Shown here in pieces: positions 44,408 through 56,565 of a DNA stretch of 64,000 nt. A program made the translations under genes and the position numbers. The stretch is from Arthrinium phaeospermum (Eukaryota > Ascomycota > Sordariomycetes > Amphisphaeriales > Apiosporaceae), in assembly GCA_006503535.1 (NCBI GenBank), contig QYRS01000005.1, positions 682,001-746,000 of the forward strand, read 5' to 3'. The notes under the pieces are model-generated. The model made no database searches, was not told where the DNA came from, and was given only the letters and a program-made list of their open reading frames with translations. Every line of letters begins with the position of its first letter. The stretch's first letter is position 1.

Positions 44408-45474
44408 TTATATGAAATTATTCGAGTAAAATCCAAGCCCTATAACTTCCTTCCCCTGTTGTTTTGGATCCGGCTTATAGCCGTCCACGAGCACCCATGC
44501 AGGGTGAAAAACGACGAGACCGAGTACAGCCTCGGCAACGAGAAACCCGTCGAGGAGCGCGAATATGGGCTCGCCGACGTTGGCCTTAGTAAAGCTCTGC
44601 GTCAGGCCAATGGCCCAATACAAGTCACGGACCAGGAGACACACGACGGCCAGGGTCATGACGATGAGGTAGCCCTTGAACCTGCGCGTTAGGGCCCTCG
44701 CGCTGTCCTCCGATTCCAGTTCCATGTTTGTTGTCCTGTTGCCGTATTTGCGGTATGTAGAGAAAGCCTGACACATCACGACGGCGAATAGTACCATGAA
44801 GACAGCCAGAGTGACGGCGTGCAGTCCGATACCCACCCCAACGACGACGCCGCCCTGGTTGGCGTTGGGGCCTAGGTTCGCCGTACCGGAGATGCCGGAC
44901 AGGGCCAGGCCGAGGCCCACGAGCTGGAGGGCGAGCCCGGCAAGGTCGAGCCAGATCAGATAGACGTACCACCCAGGGTGAATGAGGGAATGCTCTTTGC
45001 CTATAATCTGGAGAGTCCGCTCAATGGTCGTGTACATACTAAATCATAGTAAGACACTCATCAGCAATTGCGGGGCACCAGAAAGGAGTATGCACTTACG
45101 CCATGGAGACGAACGACGGGGCAATGGTGAGGAATATGGTAACCACCACAACCGACGGCGCTCTCCAGCTTCCTGCGACGCTGCTGAAGCGGACAGCGTA
45201 GCCGATGATCTCGAAGACGCAAGTGAGCGCCAGTGGGATGGTGAATCTGGCCCACTGGCGCAGCAGTAGAGCAAAGCAGAGGCAGCCCAGAAGGCTGGAC
45301 ACAAAGACGATGAGAATGAGGGCGCTCACGGCCTGGTTCAGTGTTTGGGAGGGCATCTGGAGCGAGGATCTGGCAACAGACAGATATGTCTCGGCAGTAT
45401 GGCGTGCAGGTGGTGATCGTCGCTCACGCTACTGCAGGTATTAAATGTTGTCGGAGCGGGAGAGAAGCCGGCAT
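44408..45474 (-). CDS. RTA1-like seven-transmembrane protein
   Basis: My preferred model has three exons: 45474-45428, 45369-45100 and 45038-44408. The introns are 58 and 61 bp and the product is 315 residues. A simpler model starts at 45356 (MPSQTLNQAVSALIL) and gives 295 residues. Seven hydrophobic helices follow in the RTA1 arrangement: ALILIVFVSSLLGCLCFALL; FTIPLALTCVFEIIGYAVRF; VVTIFLTIAPSFVSMA-MYTT; WYVYLIWLDLAGLALQLVGL; HAVTLAVFMVLFAVVMCQAF; GYLIVMTLAVVCLLVRDLYW; LLDGFLVAEAVLGLVVFHPA. The motif CEVIGY is seen as FEIIGY. Family members (RTA1, RSB1, PUG1) are plasma-membrane proteins linked to lipid-base or porphyrin export and drug tolerance. The substrate here is unknown. Confidence 0.85.
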
Positions 45475-47077
45475 GGGGGTAGCAACATCAAGGATATCGA
45501 TGATCTTCTTTCTCTTGTGCCGACCAGCTACTGTGAGACTGAGCATTGGAAGAAATGAAGCAGATGATATCCAACCCCAGAATATGAGAAACCCCAAACA
45601 ATCTGCAAGGCAATAAAGATGGCGCTGAGCCACCACCAAGACCAGAAAGGTGCAAGTGATGCAAAGATTCGCATCCGAATCGAGCGGGACTCGGACATAG
45701 CTCGACCACTGACGTTCTTTTGCTGTCCTGACGCAAACCCGATGTAGGCAGTCACTCGCAGGACCGAAACCGCCCTTTTCAGGTGGCTGGCCCCCCCTGC
45801 GACAGATCATCTCTCTGCCTGCGCCCACAGTGTCCGACGCCGAATGGCTGCCAGGCGAGTTCCCCCTCCTGTTCCTGACTACGGCCACCACGAGATCATG
45901 ATGCCACATCTGGAAAGGAAAGGGGTCTAGATGCGGCGACAGGTGGTCAGACTGAACAAGACCTACCGCTGCTGCCGGGGTGGCCAACGTTGAAGCACAG
46001 TCTGGGCAATCTGCAGTTCGGTTTTTGCCAAGCCTGCCTATGTAGTAATCACCACCACCACCACCACCACCACCCTCATCATCACAAAGGGGAGGGGAAG
46101 GAGGGCCACTTGACCAACCGGGACACGGCCGGGTGGTCAGCTCCAGGCCGTTGTTGCGCGTAAACGGCGTATCGTGTAGACAGAGGGAATGGGATGCCTT
46201 GCAGGAACAGGGGAGGAAATTAAACCTGCCAGCCTGCAGGGCTGATTGCGCCTCAGCCCTGCTGAAGAAAGGTTGCGTTGAGTAGCTGACGGGGGCTGTA
46301 AGAAGGAAGGAAGTGACTGGTCGGAAAGTGGGAAGGTGCAAAAAAGCTTGTCGCCCCCAACTCCCCCCCATCCGTGGCTACATACCTACCTACCCAAGAC
46401 TTAACCCCCAACTTGCAGTGTTCAGCAGTCGAGTGTTTGGACCCCGAACAATTCATCCCCTTCCGAAAACTGCTGCAGATTGGGGGCAAGAGACAGCACC
46501 TTCCGTCCCACCTTTCCTCAGCCGCCGTTTCTGGCTTCTGCTTTCTGCTACATCACCCTTTGCTTTGGTTTTTATCAGTCATGTCAACTGCAATTTGTGA
46601 CCCAACGTGGCTACAAGGATGAGACACGGGCCCGTAATCGTCAACACCGATGGAAAACATTTGATGAGAAGTATGCATGCGATGAGGGAGAAACAGGAAG
46701 AAAAAAGTATATTGCCAACTTTGTACAGTCTGAATGATAGATATGGTGTCCTCATGCTAAGCAGCTCCAGCTCCGAACGATTTCCTCGAAACATCTGCGC
46801 AAAACTCCCCCAAGATGTGACCTATCCGAGGAGGGCCGTAATTCGGCTTGTCCATTAAAACTCCCCGTCCCATTAAATCCCAAATTAAGCAATTAGGGGC
46901 CAGGCCTGTCTGTAGGAGTTCAAGCCCTCGTACCATTGGGTGCTTTTCCATGCGCCGCCATCCTTTTGGTCATCTTTCCCCCCCAACGTACCTATGAAAC
47001 GAGAAATAAGCCGGATCGCCCAGAAATCCGGGTCCCTATGTCCATCCACCGGTCTATCGATATCCATGAACCACCCC
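45475..47077. other. Intergenic region, 1.6 kb
   Basis: This lies upstream of the RTA1-like gene and downstream of the glyoxal oxidase gene. It carries an ACC triplet repeat and a TACCTACCTACCC block near 46383. A 315-codon minus-strand open frame (45424-46371) overlaps it, but it has skewed composition and no family resemblance, so I do not call it. Confidence 0.5.
46051..46074. repeat. ACC trinucleotide microsatellite
   Basis: About eight tandem ACC units in intergenic DNA, followed by CATCATCAC. Confidence 0.85.
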
Positions 47078-50000
47078 TTAAACACCGGGGATGCTGAAGC
47101 CAGTCGCGTTGGGCCAGTTGCCCACCTGGGCGGGGTCTCCGCCGATGCGCACGTACACGCCGATGGCCGGGATGCCGCCGTCCAGCACGTAAAACTGGTA
47201 CCAGCCCGGCGGGCAGATGTGGCTGTTGGGCGGCGCCGTGACAGTGCAGCTGAGCCCGTTGCAGCTCACGGCCGGGAAGATGGTGCGGGCGCCCATCGAG
47301 TTGCCGTGCGTGCTGGAGACGGCGCCCAGGAGCGACACCGTGATGGCGCCGTTCTGCGCCGCGCCGCCGAGCGTGAAGCTGACGACCTGGCCCCAGGCCC
47401 AGTCCTTGTTGCCGATGTTGAAGGTGGGCCGCGGCAGGCCGTTGAGGATGTAGGGCGGCGTGAAGACCTCGACGCGCATCTCCTCGGGGTGGACACCGTC
47501 CTCGGGGTCGGAGCCCGTGATCAGAACACGGCCGTCCAGCAGCGTGATGGCCTCACTGTGGTAGAGACGGGCGACAATGGTGCTCGCCATGTTGCTCATG
47601 CGCTGGCCGAAGGGCTTTCGGGGGTCGTAGAGGACGGCCTGGTAGTTGGGGTCAGTAGCCAGACCAAATCCGGCCACGCCCTCCTTGGCGCCGTTGACGA
47701 TCAGGTAGGTCCCGTCCGCAAGCGGAGCCATGCAGCTCATGACGCGGTTGGACGGCATGCGCTCCAGTTGCCACTGCGCGTTGGGGGCGTCAGGGAAGAG
47801 GGTCACACAGTTGTCCAGACCCTGTCGGCCACCGCTGGCACCACCGCAGATCAGCACGCCGAGGGGGTCGGTATAAGGGGCGTACTGTGGGAGAAGCACG
47901 GCAGTTCCTTCAAGAGGATAGGTACGACCTCCGTAAATGTCGTCGACCGAGGTGGGCATCAGGGGGAAGGTCTTGATCGTGGCAAAGGTCTTCTCGTCCA
48001 GAATGCGTGCCTCGTTCCAGTAAGAGGCGAAGATGCCGCCGCTGGGAAGTACAGCCAGGAAGGGGTACAGGTTGTTCGGGTCGGTTCGCTCCAGCCAGTC
48101 CATGTACAGAGGAGGCGTGCCGGTCGCGGGGAGGATCTCCAGAGTCGGCTCAGGCGCGGCATTGGAACCCTTTTCACCACCAAGGACGAGCACCGATCCG
48201 TTGGCCATGATCATAGCACTCGGGTACCAGCGGCCCACCTGGAGATGCAGGATATCCACGTTCTCTTGCCAGTCATTTTTGCCCTTGACACCAGGGGATC
48301 CATCCGGCCAGTACAGACGAACGCCAAAGGTCGACTGGAGAGACCAACCACCGATGGTGAGCTGTCTGCCGGCCTTGTCCGGGAGTGTGATACCGGCGTT
48401 GCAGAACACGTCCGTCTTCAGATGCATCGTTCGCCAAGCCGCCGTGAAGTTGTTGACCTGGCTCAAATCAAGTTCGTAAGCGCCGGTGCTGTTGGGAGCG
48501 CCAGTGCCCCATTTCTCCAGGAAGGTGACCTTTCCGGTAATGGCCTGCATTGTCAGTAGGGGCGTCACCACACCACCGACAAGATTGGAGTACAATCCCG
48601 CGTCGTTGCCGGTGGGGTTGTGGAATACGTAGAGTGGCGTCGGCCCTGACCATTGGTAAGTAGAGAGTCGGCTGCCGCCACCGCAGATGGCCGAGGCGTT
48701 GCCCGCGCAGGGGATGTTGCAGCTAGACTCGACCTGCTTGGCGACACCTGGTGCAGCCAGGTCTTCCGGATCGCCGCAATAGCACTCTTCGCCGTACTCC
48801 AAGCCCGCAATGGGATAGCCGAACTGTGCACACTGCCACAGGCATTGGGTAGCAGTATTGGTGCCCGGGTAATGCAGGGCCCAAGGAAGCGTTCTCTCGT
48901 TGTTGGCGTTATCGTTATAGCACCCAATGTAGGTCCAAGTGCCGTTGAGGCCCGAAGTCTGAACGACGGGAGGCTGGTAAACTTGAGGCTTGCCCTGGGA
49001 TACGATTGATAGATAGCCTGGACCGCCGCACGTCTGCGTGCTATCGCCAGCACAGGTGTTGCTGCACTGCGTGGGGTCGTTAGAGACATGGCCTCCGTTG
49101 TAGATGGCGTTGCCGCAGAAGCACTGCTTCGAGAACTCTGTGCCTGCAATCGTGTAGCCTCTGTTCTGGCAGAGGAAGGCACAGTTCTGCGGCGTCAGAT
49201 TAGCGCTGTCTGGGGCCTGGTAGTCTTGAATGATACGTCCGTTGGGGCCATCCTGCCAGCAGCCCTGAGCGCTCCAGCCGGCAGGGAGACCACTGACGGA
49301 GGGAGCTGGCGCGGCTGTGGACGTTGGCGCTGATGTGCTGCTGCTGCCGCTGCCGCTGCTGCTGCTGCTGCCGCCGACTGGCGCTTTGGAGTTCAGGACA
49401 TATACCGATAGGCGGTCGCCGTTGCCGCAAAATTCTAACGGGTTGCCGGCGCAAAGCATCGAGCAGTCGCCGGCCGGGGCAGGATGCGGGCCTGTTTGGA
49501 AGACGTTTCCACAGTAGCACTCGCGGCCATACTCGGTTCCGAAGTACGTGGCTCCCGCGGCACTGCAGAAGCTTGAGCAGGACTCTAGCGTCATTCCGTT
49601 GTCGGCATAGGCTGCGAGCTGCAGTGTACGACCGCCCACCTCCAGCTGGCAGCCATACCAGGAATACTTGCCCACGGTCGGAGGCTGAACTGGTCCTGTC
49701 GGGGTCGGCGCAGCAGTGCCGGTCTTGGCAGTAGTAGTGCCAGTCTGCGCAGTAGTAGTGCCGGTCTGCGCAGTAGTAGTAGTGCCGGATGGCAGAGCAG
49801 CACCAGAGGAGCTGTAGACGTTGAGACGGTCCGGTCCACCGCAGATTTCTGTTTGGTTACCGGAGCAGAGCATACTGCAACCCGAGGTAGCAGGGGCACC
49901 TCCGTTCTGGAAGCTGTTTCCACAAACTACCCAAAGGGTCAGTGTCTGCGGAAGGACAGCATTGTGGCTCACGTGGAATGCAACAGGCAGGACTTACAGC

Positions 50001-50709
50001 ATTGGCCAGAGTATTCAGTACCGGCAAGGGTGTAGCCAGCTGCTGCACAAGCAGCCGTGCAAGTCAAGGCAGAGTTGGCGTTACCGGTGTTGGCTTGGTA
50101 GGTCAGCGTTCGACCGGTAGTCCCTTCTGAGTAGCAGCCAATCGAGTTCCAGCCTGGCACGCCGGTGTTGGGCTGTGGTCCGCTGTTCTTTGGGTTGGTG
50201 TACAGTGACAGGTAGCCACCACCTCCGCATGATTGGGTTTTGTTGCCATCGCAGGGTGTGTTGCACGAGCTGTCCGCGACCATCTTGGACCCCGTCGCGA
50301 TGGTGCCTCCGCAAACTGTTTGCTGGTTTAGGGTCTGGTGGCCGGAGAGGACTTTGTTCTACTTACAACACTGATAGTAGTATTCCGTACCGGCATAGCG
50401 GTAACCGTTACTGTCGCAGTAGGCAAGGCACTCCTCAACAGTCATCTTCCCTTGGTCGAATTTATTGTCTGAGCTCAGCGTACGGCCGTTGGCTATCTCT
50501 GTATAGCAGCCAGTATAACTCCAGCCGGGGGCAGAGCATTGTATTGCACGACCCCATCCGCCAAGGAGAGCGAGACTAGCAAAGCCAGGGAGGCGAGCAC
50601 TGCTCGACCTCTGGACGCCATGGCTGGATTCGATTATAACAGTGGGCTGTATGCAGAACGAGTGTCGGTGCAGGAGAAACCAAAATGCGTGGGAGCTGCG
50701 TAGAAGCAT
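47078..50709 (-). CDS. Secreted glyoxal/galactose oxidase-like radical copper oxidase with five WSC domains
   Basis: There are three exons: 50709-50367, 50315-49998 and 49926-47078. The introns are 51 and 71 bp and the product is 1169 residues from the ATG at 50709. Five cysteine-rich WSC (putative glycan-binding) domains start near residues 60, 172, 311, 441 and 550. WSC2 and WSC3 are separated by a Thr/Ala linker with three near-perfect GTTTAQT-like repeats. The oxidase domain (about 660-1065) and its C-terminal DUF1929-type domain follow. Candidate copper and radical ligands match glyoxal oxidase: Cys in VFCNAG (about 731), Tyr in RWYPSA (about 788), Tyr-His in RLYHSEA (about 1010) and His in SSTHGNS (about 1095). 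Such enzymes oxidise aldehydes or alcohols and release hydrogen peroxide outside the cell. The start is uncertain: an ATG at 50621 opens a different frame with a good signal-peptide look but does not read into WSC1. Confidence 0.9.
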
Positions 50710-52353
50710 GGAAGAGCTCTGTGAAGGACATCACCCCCTATTTATGGGCCTGAGGTTGTCCATGCCGCCACTGTTCTCGATGCACGACGCCGGAGGTGAG
50801 TGTTGGACACAAGCTAAGGGGGCCGAGGCAAGCTTGGTCACGGTAGATTGGCACTAGGCACGTTGAGGCACGTTGAGGCTTCGGCCGGGACTGTTGTTTT
50901 GAGGTCGTGCCCATCCAGGTCTTAAACAGTCAAGCAGGCGCCTGCATACCTGGGTACATGTAGGCAGGCTCTTGATTGATGAGATGGCTCATGAGGGACC
51001 CAGCCTTGTCGTCCACTGTTATCGCGAGGGCCGTCCTCGTTACCCAGAATGCGCCACGAATGTTGCCGTTGAGCCGACTTCCGGTTTCTCGTGGCCAAAC
51101 GGGCAGGCGTCGCGACAGTTCTTAGTGCCCATGCTTGCCGTTGGAACCGCGTGCTTGGCGGTCGCGTTTGACCTGGCTCAAACGGCCTCATTTAGCGTTG
51201 ATTGCTATCTCGTATTGCCAAGTCTTGCGAGAGACACCTCTGGTCCTTCCTCAAGTCCCTGGTTGAGTCTCTTGTTGTGCAATTCCCCGCCAAGCCACAG
51301 AATGAACGAACTCGCTGGGTTCTCCTCTCGTACTCGGCCCACGAACGTCTGCATTGGCCTTGGCCTTGGCCTTGTAAGGCTTCCTATATTTCATTGCGAC
51401 CCTGGGGTTTAATGGCAGACCGGCCGCTGTCAAATTAGATGATATGCCCTGAGCAAGTTCTAGAAGCAATGGGCTCGGTAGGTGTTTAGCAGAACCCTAA
51501 CAACACCACCCATCTGATTAATGTTGATGAGCTGGACGGAGTGGTTACTGGACCGCCGGTCCACGAGAAAGATTCGAATCCCATATTTCCTGCCAATCTC
51601 CAGCGAATTGTCTATGACGAGGCTCTCAAGGTCGTAAGTGCAAGAAACGGAATCCATACGTACCCAACACTAAGCCCTATATCTACTGCCCGAAATGGCA
51701 GTACAAAGGAGATGATTCGGAAATGTTCGTTGTGCGAAGGCTTGGTCTAGCTCCTCCTCGCCTATGGCCTTAACTGACCCAGGTGTTTCGGGGAGATGAG
51801 TGGCAATGAACAGAACTACTGTTGAGAGGATAACGGCTCGGCTAGCGCCAGGCGCGCATGATGCCAAGCATCTAGAGAGAACTTTTGAGCAGCAAAGTAC
51901 GCAAGATATTTGCAAAGTATCCTTAGCTACTGCCCAGAAATATCGTCTTCAGCCCAAAACACTGTGCCGGAGGAAGCGCGTCTGGACTCCTAGATTAGGT
52001 AGTCAGGACTCTTGCCGCTCGAGAACCCTTTCCCGTCCGACTTGCCCATTCTAAGAACCTTAACGCCACCAGGGGTTCTCAAATTTCACCATTTATTTTG
52101 CAAAGACGTTGTACACGAGTCCCCGATTCCGCTTTTTGGAAGAAAAGGCAGGGGGGGAAACAGTACACCATCATTAGGCACAGAGACGAGGATAGAGTAG
52201 TTTGCCAGCAGGGTATACTTGGATATGCCTACCACGCGACTGAATATGTACGATATGCCATTGTGGTTGTTCTCCTCGAATGGCAGAGAATCAGACTATA
52301 ATTCACCTTAGACGAAGCTTTCCACTTGGCTCTTCTTTCGTTCGGAAATAGTG
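50710..52353. other. Intergenic region, 1.6 kb, possible coding-like fragments
   Basis: This lies upstream of the oxidase and downstream of the Fap1-type gene. Plus-strand 51510-51630 reads protein-like (NVDELDGVVTGPPVHEKDSN and onwards), with further short open stretches to about 52050. No start, stop or family could be assigned. It may be a decayed gene or chance. Confidence 0.35.
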
Positions 52354-55300
52354 CTAGTCTTCCGTTGCTTCGTCGGCAATCTTTTCCGCAGCTGCTTCCC
52401 AGTCATCTTCTACTGGCTCCACCTCCACCTTCTTCTTGGGCTCTTTCTTGAGCATCAAAAGCTTACGACCAGCCGCAGGCTTGGTCTCACTTGTACTGGC
52501 AGTTGCAGATCTGGCTTGTTTCGCTGTGGACCGACCAACCACAGAGCTCCAACCGTCCGCATTCTTGACCGGGTCAACTTCTCTGCGTACCACATTCAGA
52601 GACGTATCCGCATGGCAGAGGAACACTGCTTTTGCGATATCTGTCCGCGTGGTTGTTTGAGCAATCAATGGCTTAAGCGCCGTAACCGATGCCTCCAAGG
52701 CCTGAGCAGCCCAGGCCCCCGAGCCCTTGACCACTATTTCATCCGTCGGGAGAAAACCTGTTGTGAATGTGACCGTCGGTTGCGTGGCTAAGTCTTTTGA
52801 CAAAGCATTCTCCACGTCCTCGACAGTCAGGCCAAATCTAGGGGCCGTCAGAAGTAAGGCGTTGTATGGTACGTTCATCAATGGGTTTGTGACCGGGCCG
52901 GCTGATGTTGTATCATCCGCGAGGCTGGATGTTCTGATCTGTACGCACTGCGCCAGAGTCTTGGCCGGCGCCGAAACGAATCTGGGAGTCTTGAAAATAG
53001 AGACATGTCTATGAGGCTCCGGATCCTGAGACTCGCTGTCCAAGCCATAGTCTTCTGCCAAAGCATGAAGGAAAGCCCGCTGTTGGGACTTCATGGGCTT
53101 GAAACGAAGGCGCTTTTCTTGGGCGTCGCTGGCAAAGACACGGAACTCTCGCTCCTGAGTTTGAGCCCAGCGGATTCCCTCCTTGAAAAGCTCCAGAGTC
53201 TTGTCCGAATAGGGAACATGATTATCCTTATGAGTTTCGGGGTCGATGTTCAGGGCGGCGGCCAATTTAGCGTTTCTTTGTAGTCGGAGGCACTCATCGT
53301 CGCACTTGAGGGGCGGACGGTCCGGAAAGGGATTCGCCTTACTTGCCATGCACCGCACTTCCTGTTTCCTGTGCTGGCATTCGCATGTAATGAATGTCTT
53401 GGCTTGGCATGGCTTCTCCTCTTTACAAGGATAGGGGGCATGGCATGGATCAGTATCGGCATGGTCGCACGACTTCTTGACCTTGAGACACGGTTGTTGG
53501 CAGTGTGATCCCCGGATATTGGCATCCTCGCACTCGCCCGGGCGATGGCATGGCTTAGTACATAGATGCGTACCGCACTTCAACTTACTGCCACATGGCA
53601 GCCCACATCGCGGCTCTTCAAACCAGCAGGGCTGGTTCTTCAGGGTCTGTTTGCCACAAATGCACCGCTTCTCGACCAAAAAGGGGCAAGGAGGACATGG
53701 CTTCTCGTCGGTGTGACAACTGTGTGACACACGGGGATGTCCGCATGGGGGGCTGGAGCGGGCGCACTCGTACCGACACTCTGGTGGCTGAGTACCGCAT
53801 GGTTGAGGTGGGTATAGAACTGTGCGGCCGCAATTGCAGCTGATTTCTTCGAATACAGCTTCGGGGCAGGTAGGGCAAGGGCCGGGATGGCACATCTGGC
53901 TGCACGCATGCTTGCCACATTTCAAGCTGCGTCCACATACGCGGACACAAATCTGCGAAGGCAAAGAGTTAGCTTCTGACGTTCTCTCCGGTAGTTACAT
54001 GTATTGGGGGAGGACGGTTTCAGGGGTTTACTTACATGTTCCGCTTCAACTTCGTCATTCGAAGCGCCACCGTTTTTCCGCTTACGCCGAGCAGCTACTC
54101 GTTCCACGGCTTTCTTTTCACCGGGACAGCAATGCAGGTCGTGATTGTGTCTTCCGCAACTAAGCTGGGCGCGGCAGACTCGCATGCACTCAGGAACGTT
54201 TAGATCGCCTTGGTGACACACAGTGGAAGTTGTCGTTCTGCCGCACCGGCATGTAATATCCATGATCTGCGAGCATGGCGGACAAGACGAGCCATGACAT
54301 CCCGCGAGGCATCGGTGCCCGCATTCTAGGGGTTTGTCGCAAATCTCTCCGCAGGTAGGTACAGTGTCCTTGCAGGTCTGCCGAGGTTGATCAAGGATAT
54401 CTGCCAGTTGGGTCTTTCCACAAGGGCAATACGTCACAGCATCCGGTGCAAACGGACAATGAGCGGGCTCTTCATCCTGAGAGTGACATGGCTGCTTACA
54501 CTCGTGGTTTCCGCAATCAAATGGTCGTCCGCAGATCGTTTCACAACTAAATGTGCCTTCGTACCAACCGTCCGTGACCGCTTCCGAGGCATCCGCATGG
54601 CCGGCAAGCTGCCCATGATCGTAGGAATCAATCTTTTCCCCGCGCTGCTCGCAGGCGATGTCCTTGTGCTCCTTTCCACAGTAGCAAAAGGAAGATATCG
54701 GTATCTCACAGCTGCCACATAGACCCGAATGACAGGGCTGGGAGCATTCATGTTCTCCGCAGGGAAGAAGATCTCCGCAAACCTCATCGCAACTCCAGCC
54801 ATTGGCGTAGCTGGTCTCAATGCAACGCTTCGTTGATGTGTTCTTCCCGCAAAAACAGGACATTGATGGGCCCATCATGCCGCAAGGGGGACAGGGGCCG
54901 GCATGGCATACCAAGCCACATGGATGTGGACATGTAGACCGCGGTTTGGCGCACGTCTGGTTGCAGGAGTGAGGCGGAAGTCCTGGAATAGAATGAGGGT
55001 TGGACTCCTTTCCACACCAGCAATGATAAGAAGTTGGCTCCTCTGTAAGAGACGAGTTGCACCCAGGGCAGCGCCATCCGTTGGGTGTTTCTCCCTCTTG
55101 CTCGTTCTTCTTCTGGTTCTGGTTTGTATACCATTTCCGTACGCAAGATAGGTGAGCTACCGTCCAGCAAATGGAACAAGACCAAACTCGCGAGTTTCGC
55201 AGAACTTCGTTGGTACAGATGACGCACTCATAGTGACCGTTGTTGATGTCTTCGTGAATCCGGGTAGGCAGGTCAGACGCTGTAGATTTGGGCTCCTTCT

Positions 55301-55871
55301 TTGGCGCAGTAGGCCTGGCGACGGGGGCGGCAGCGCCTCTTGAAGCACCATTTCTGGTGACAGGAGGCGGCTGACCGGGTACAAATTCTGGAGCTTCTAC
55401 ACTCAGAGCACCGGGCGAGGCCGAATTGCTGCTTGATGCTGCATCGGATGTCAAGTGGCCCCCGAAAGCACGCCGACCTCCATGAGCTGCTCGCTGTCTA
55501 GGCTCGCCCCCGCCCCGTCTGGACTCGCCATTTCCCTGTCTGGGCTCGCCCCCGCCCCGTCGGGGATTTCTCGCCCCTCTACGCCCGCGCCCAGCCCCGC
55601 GGCCGTTTGCAGTCGAAGGAGCAGCGGCATCACGGGCTGCTGGCGGGGGTTGAGCGACAGAGTTTGAGCTCTGCGTTTCTGGCACATTTGAGGCCGCTTG
55701 TGGGGTTTGCTGTCTCCCCTCCCGCGCCTGTGCCTGTGCATGTGCATGTGCCTGTGCCGCTCCCCGGCGGCGACCTCCACGGCCTCTACCGGATCGACCA
55801 CGGCCTGGCTGCTGGCCACCTTCCATCGTGGCTGCCGCGGCGGTTGAAGCAGTCGTTTGGACCTCGGTCAT
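52354..55871 (-). CDS. fap1: NF-X1/Fap1-type RING zinc-finger protein
   Basis: There are two exons, 55871-54036 and 53952-52354, with an 83-bp phase-0 intron and a 1144-residue product. The first 200 residues are Gly/Arg/Ala-rich with RGG-like repeats (GRGRGGRRRG, RRGGGEPRQ twice). A RING/PHD-like finger at about 213-275 (ECVICTNEV ... WSCSICWTVAHLSCV ... WRCPGC) precedes a long series of NF-X1 fingers (for example CGLVCHAGPCPPC, CGEHECSQPCHSGLC, CGHRCLAGCHGSSCPPC). The intron falls between two of these fingers. An R3H-like domain (about 820-885, QEREFRVFASDAQEKRLRF) and a basic C-terminal part follow. NF-X1 proteins are nuclear or cytosolic E3 ligases or repressors. Yeast Fap1 binds FKBP12 and affects rapamycin response; function here is inferred. 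Confidence 0.94.
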
Positions 55872-56531
55872 TTACTGTCCCGGAAATTGATGTCGAAGAG
55901 AAAGTGTCACCCGACGAGGCAAATTTAGTGGCCCAATTTGAGGGCCTGAGTCGCTTGTGAAGATTTGCGCTTTTTGAAATACAGCGGCTTCGGAGAAGTG
56001 CAAAGGAAAAAGAAAACAAGAGAAACGGGGGTGAAAGGCGAGCGAGGCAACACAAAGCTGTAGTGACAGTTGAGGTTGGAAAAAGGCCTGTTTTTAATGA
56101 TAATGGAAAGCCGTGCAAGGGTGAGTTTTCTTGGGATCCAACGCCCAATAACTCAGTCGCTCCTCCGCTGGGATGGGACCAATCACAAGCACCCGAATTA
56201 TGATTCACTTTCTATCATCGATGACTTGTAGACGGCTGTGGCAATGGGGCTACATGTAAGCCTTTTTCTGTTTGATGGTTGACTCACACTGCAGCTAGGA
56301 ATGGTCCAGAAGAACCCTGTGCTTCGCCCTGGCTAAATTTTTAGCGCATTAGCACTCTGCACATTTCCTGGCCTACCCTCCACTAAAGTATCACCACATA
56401 AGTACCTGCCCCAACTGCTATGGAAGCCTGCCCGTTGCCATGCGCTCCTTCAACATCAGAGCACTGTCGACAAAACTTGTAGGGCAGGGGCAGTGGAAGA
56501 CAGCTGACATATCTAACAATTGGTATTACAT

Positions 56532-56565
<34 letters not shown>

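Noticed and set aside
45424..46371. 315-codon minus-strand open frame
   Set aside because: It has no family resemblance and includes translated ACC repeat (poly-Gly) and low-complexity sequence. Its end overlaps the proposed first exon of the RTA1-like gene, which better explains that part.
46940..48559. 539-codon plus-strand open frame
   Set aside because: It is antisense to the conserved oxidase domain and rich in Arg/Val/Gly/His, as expected of a high-GC shadow.
51565..51585. GATTCGAATCC resembling a tRNA B box
   Set aside because: The flanking bases do not pair into tRNA arms and no A box lies at the right distance.
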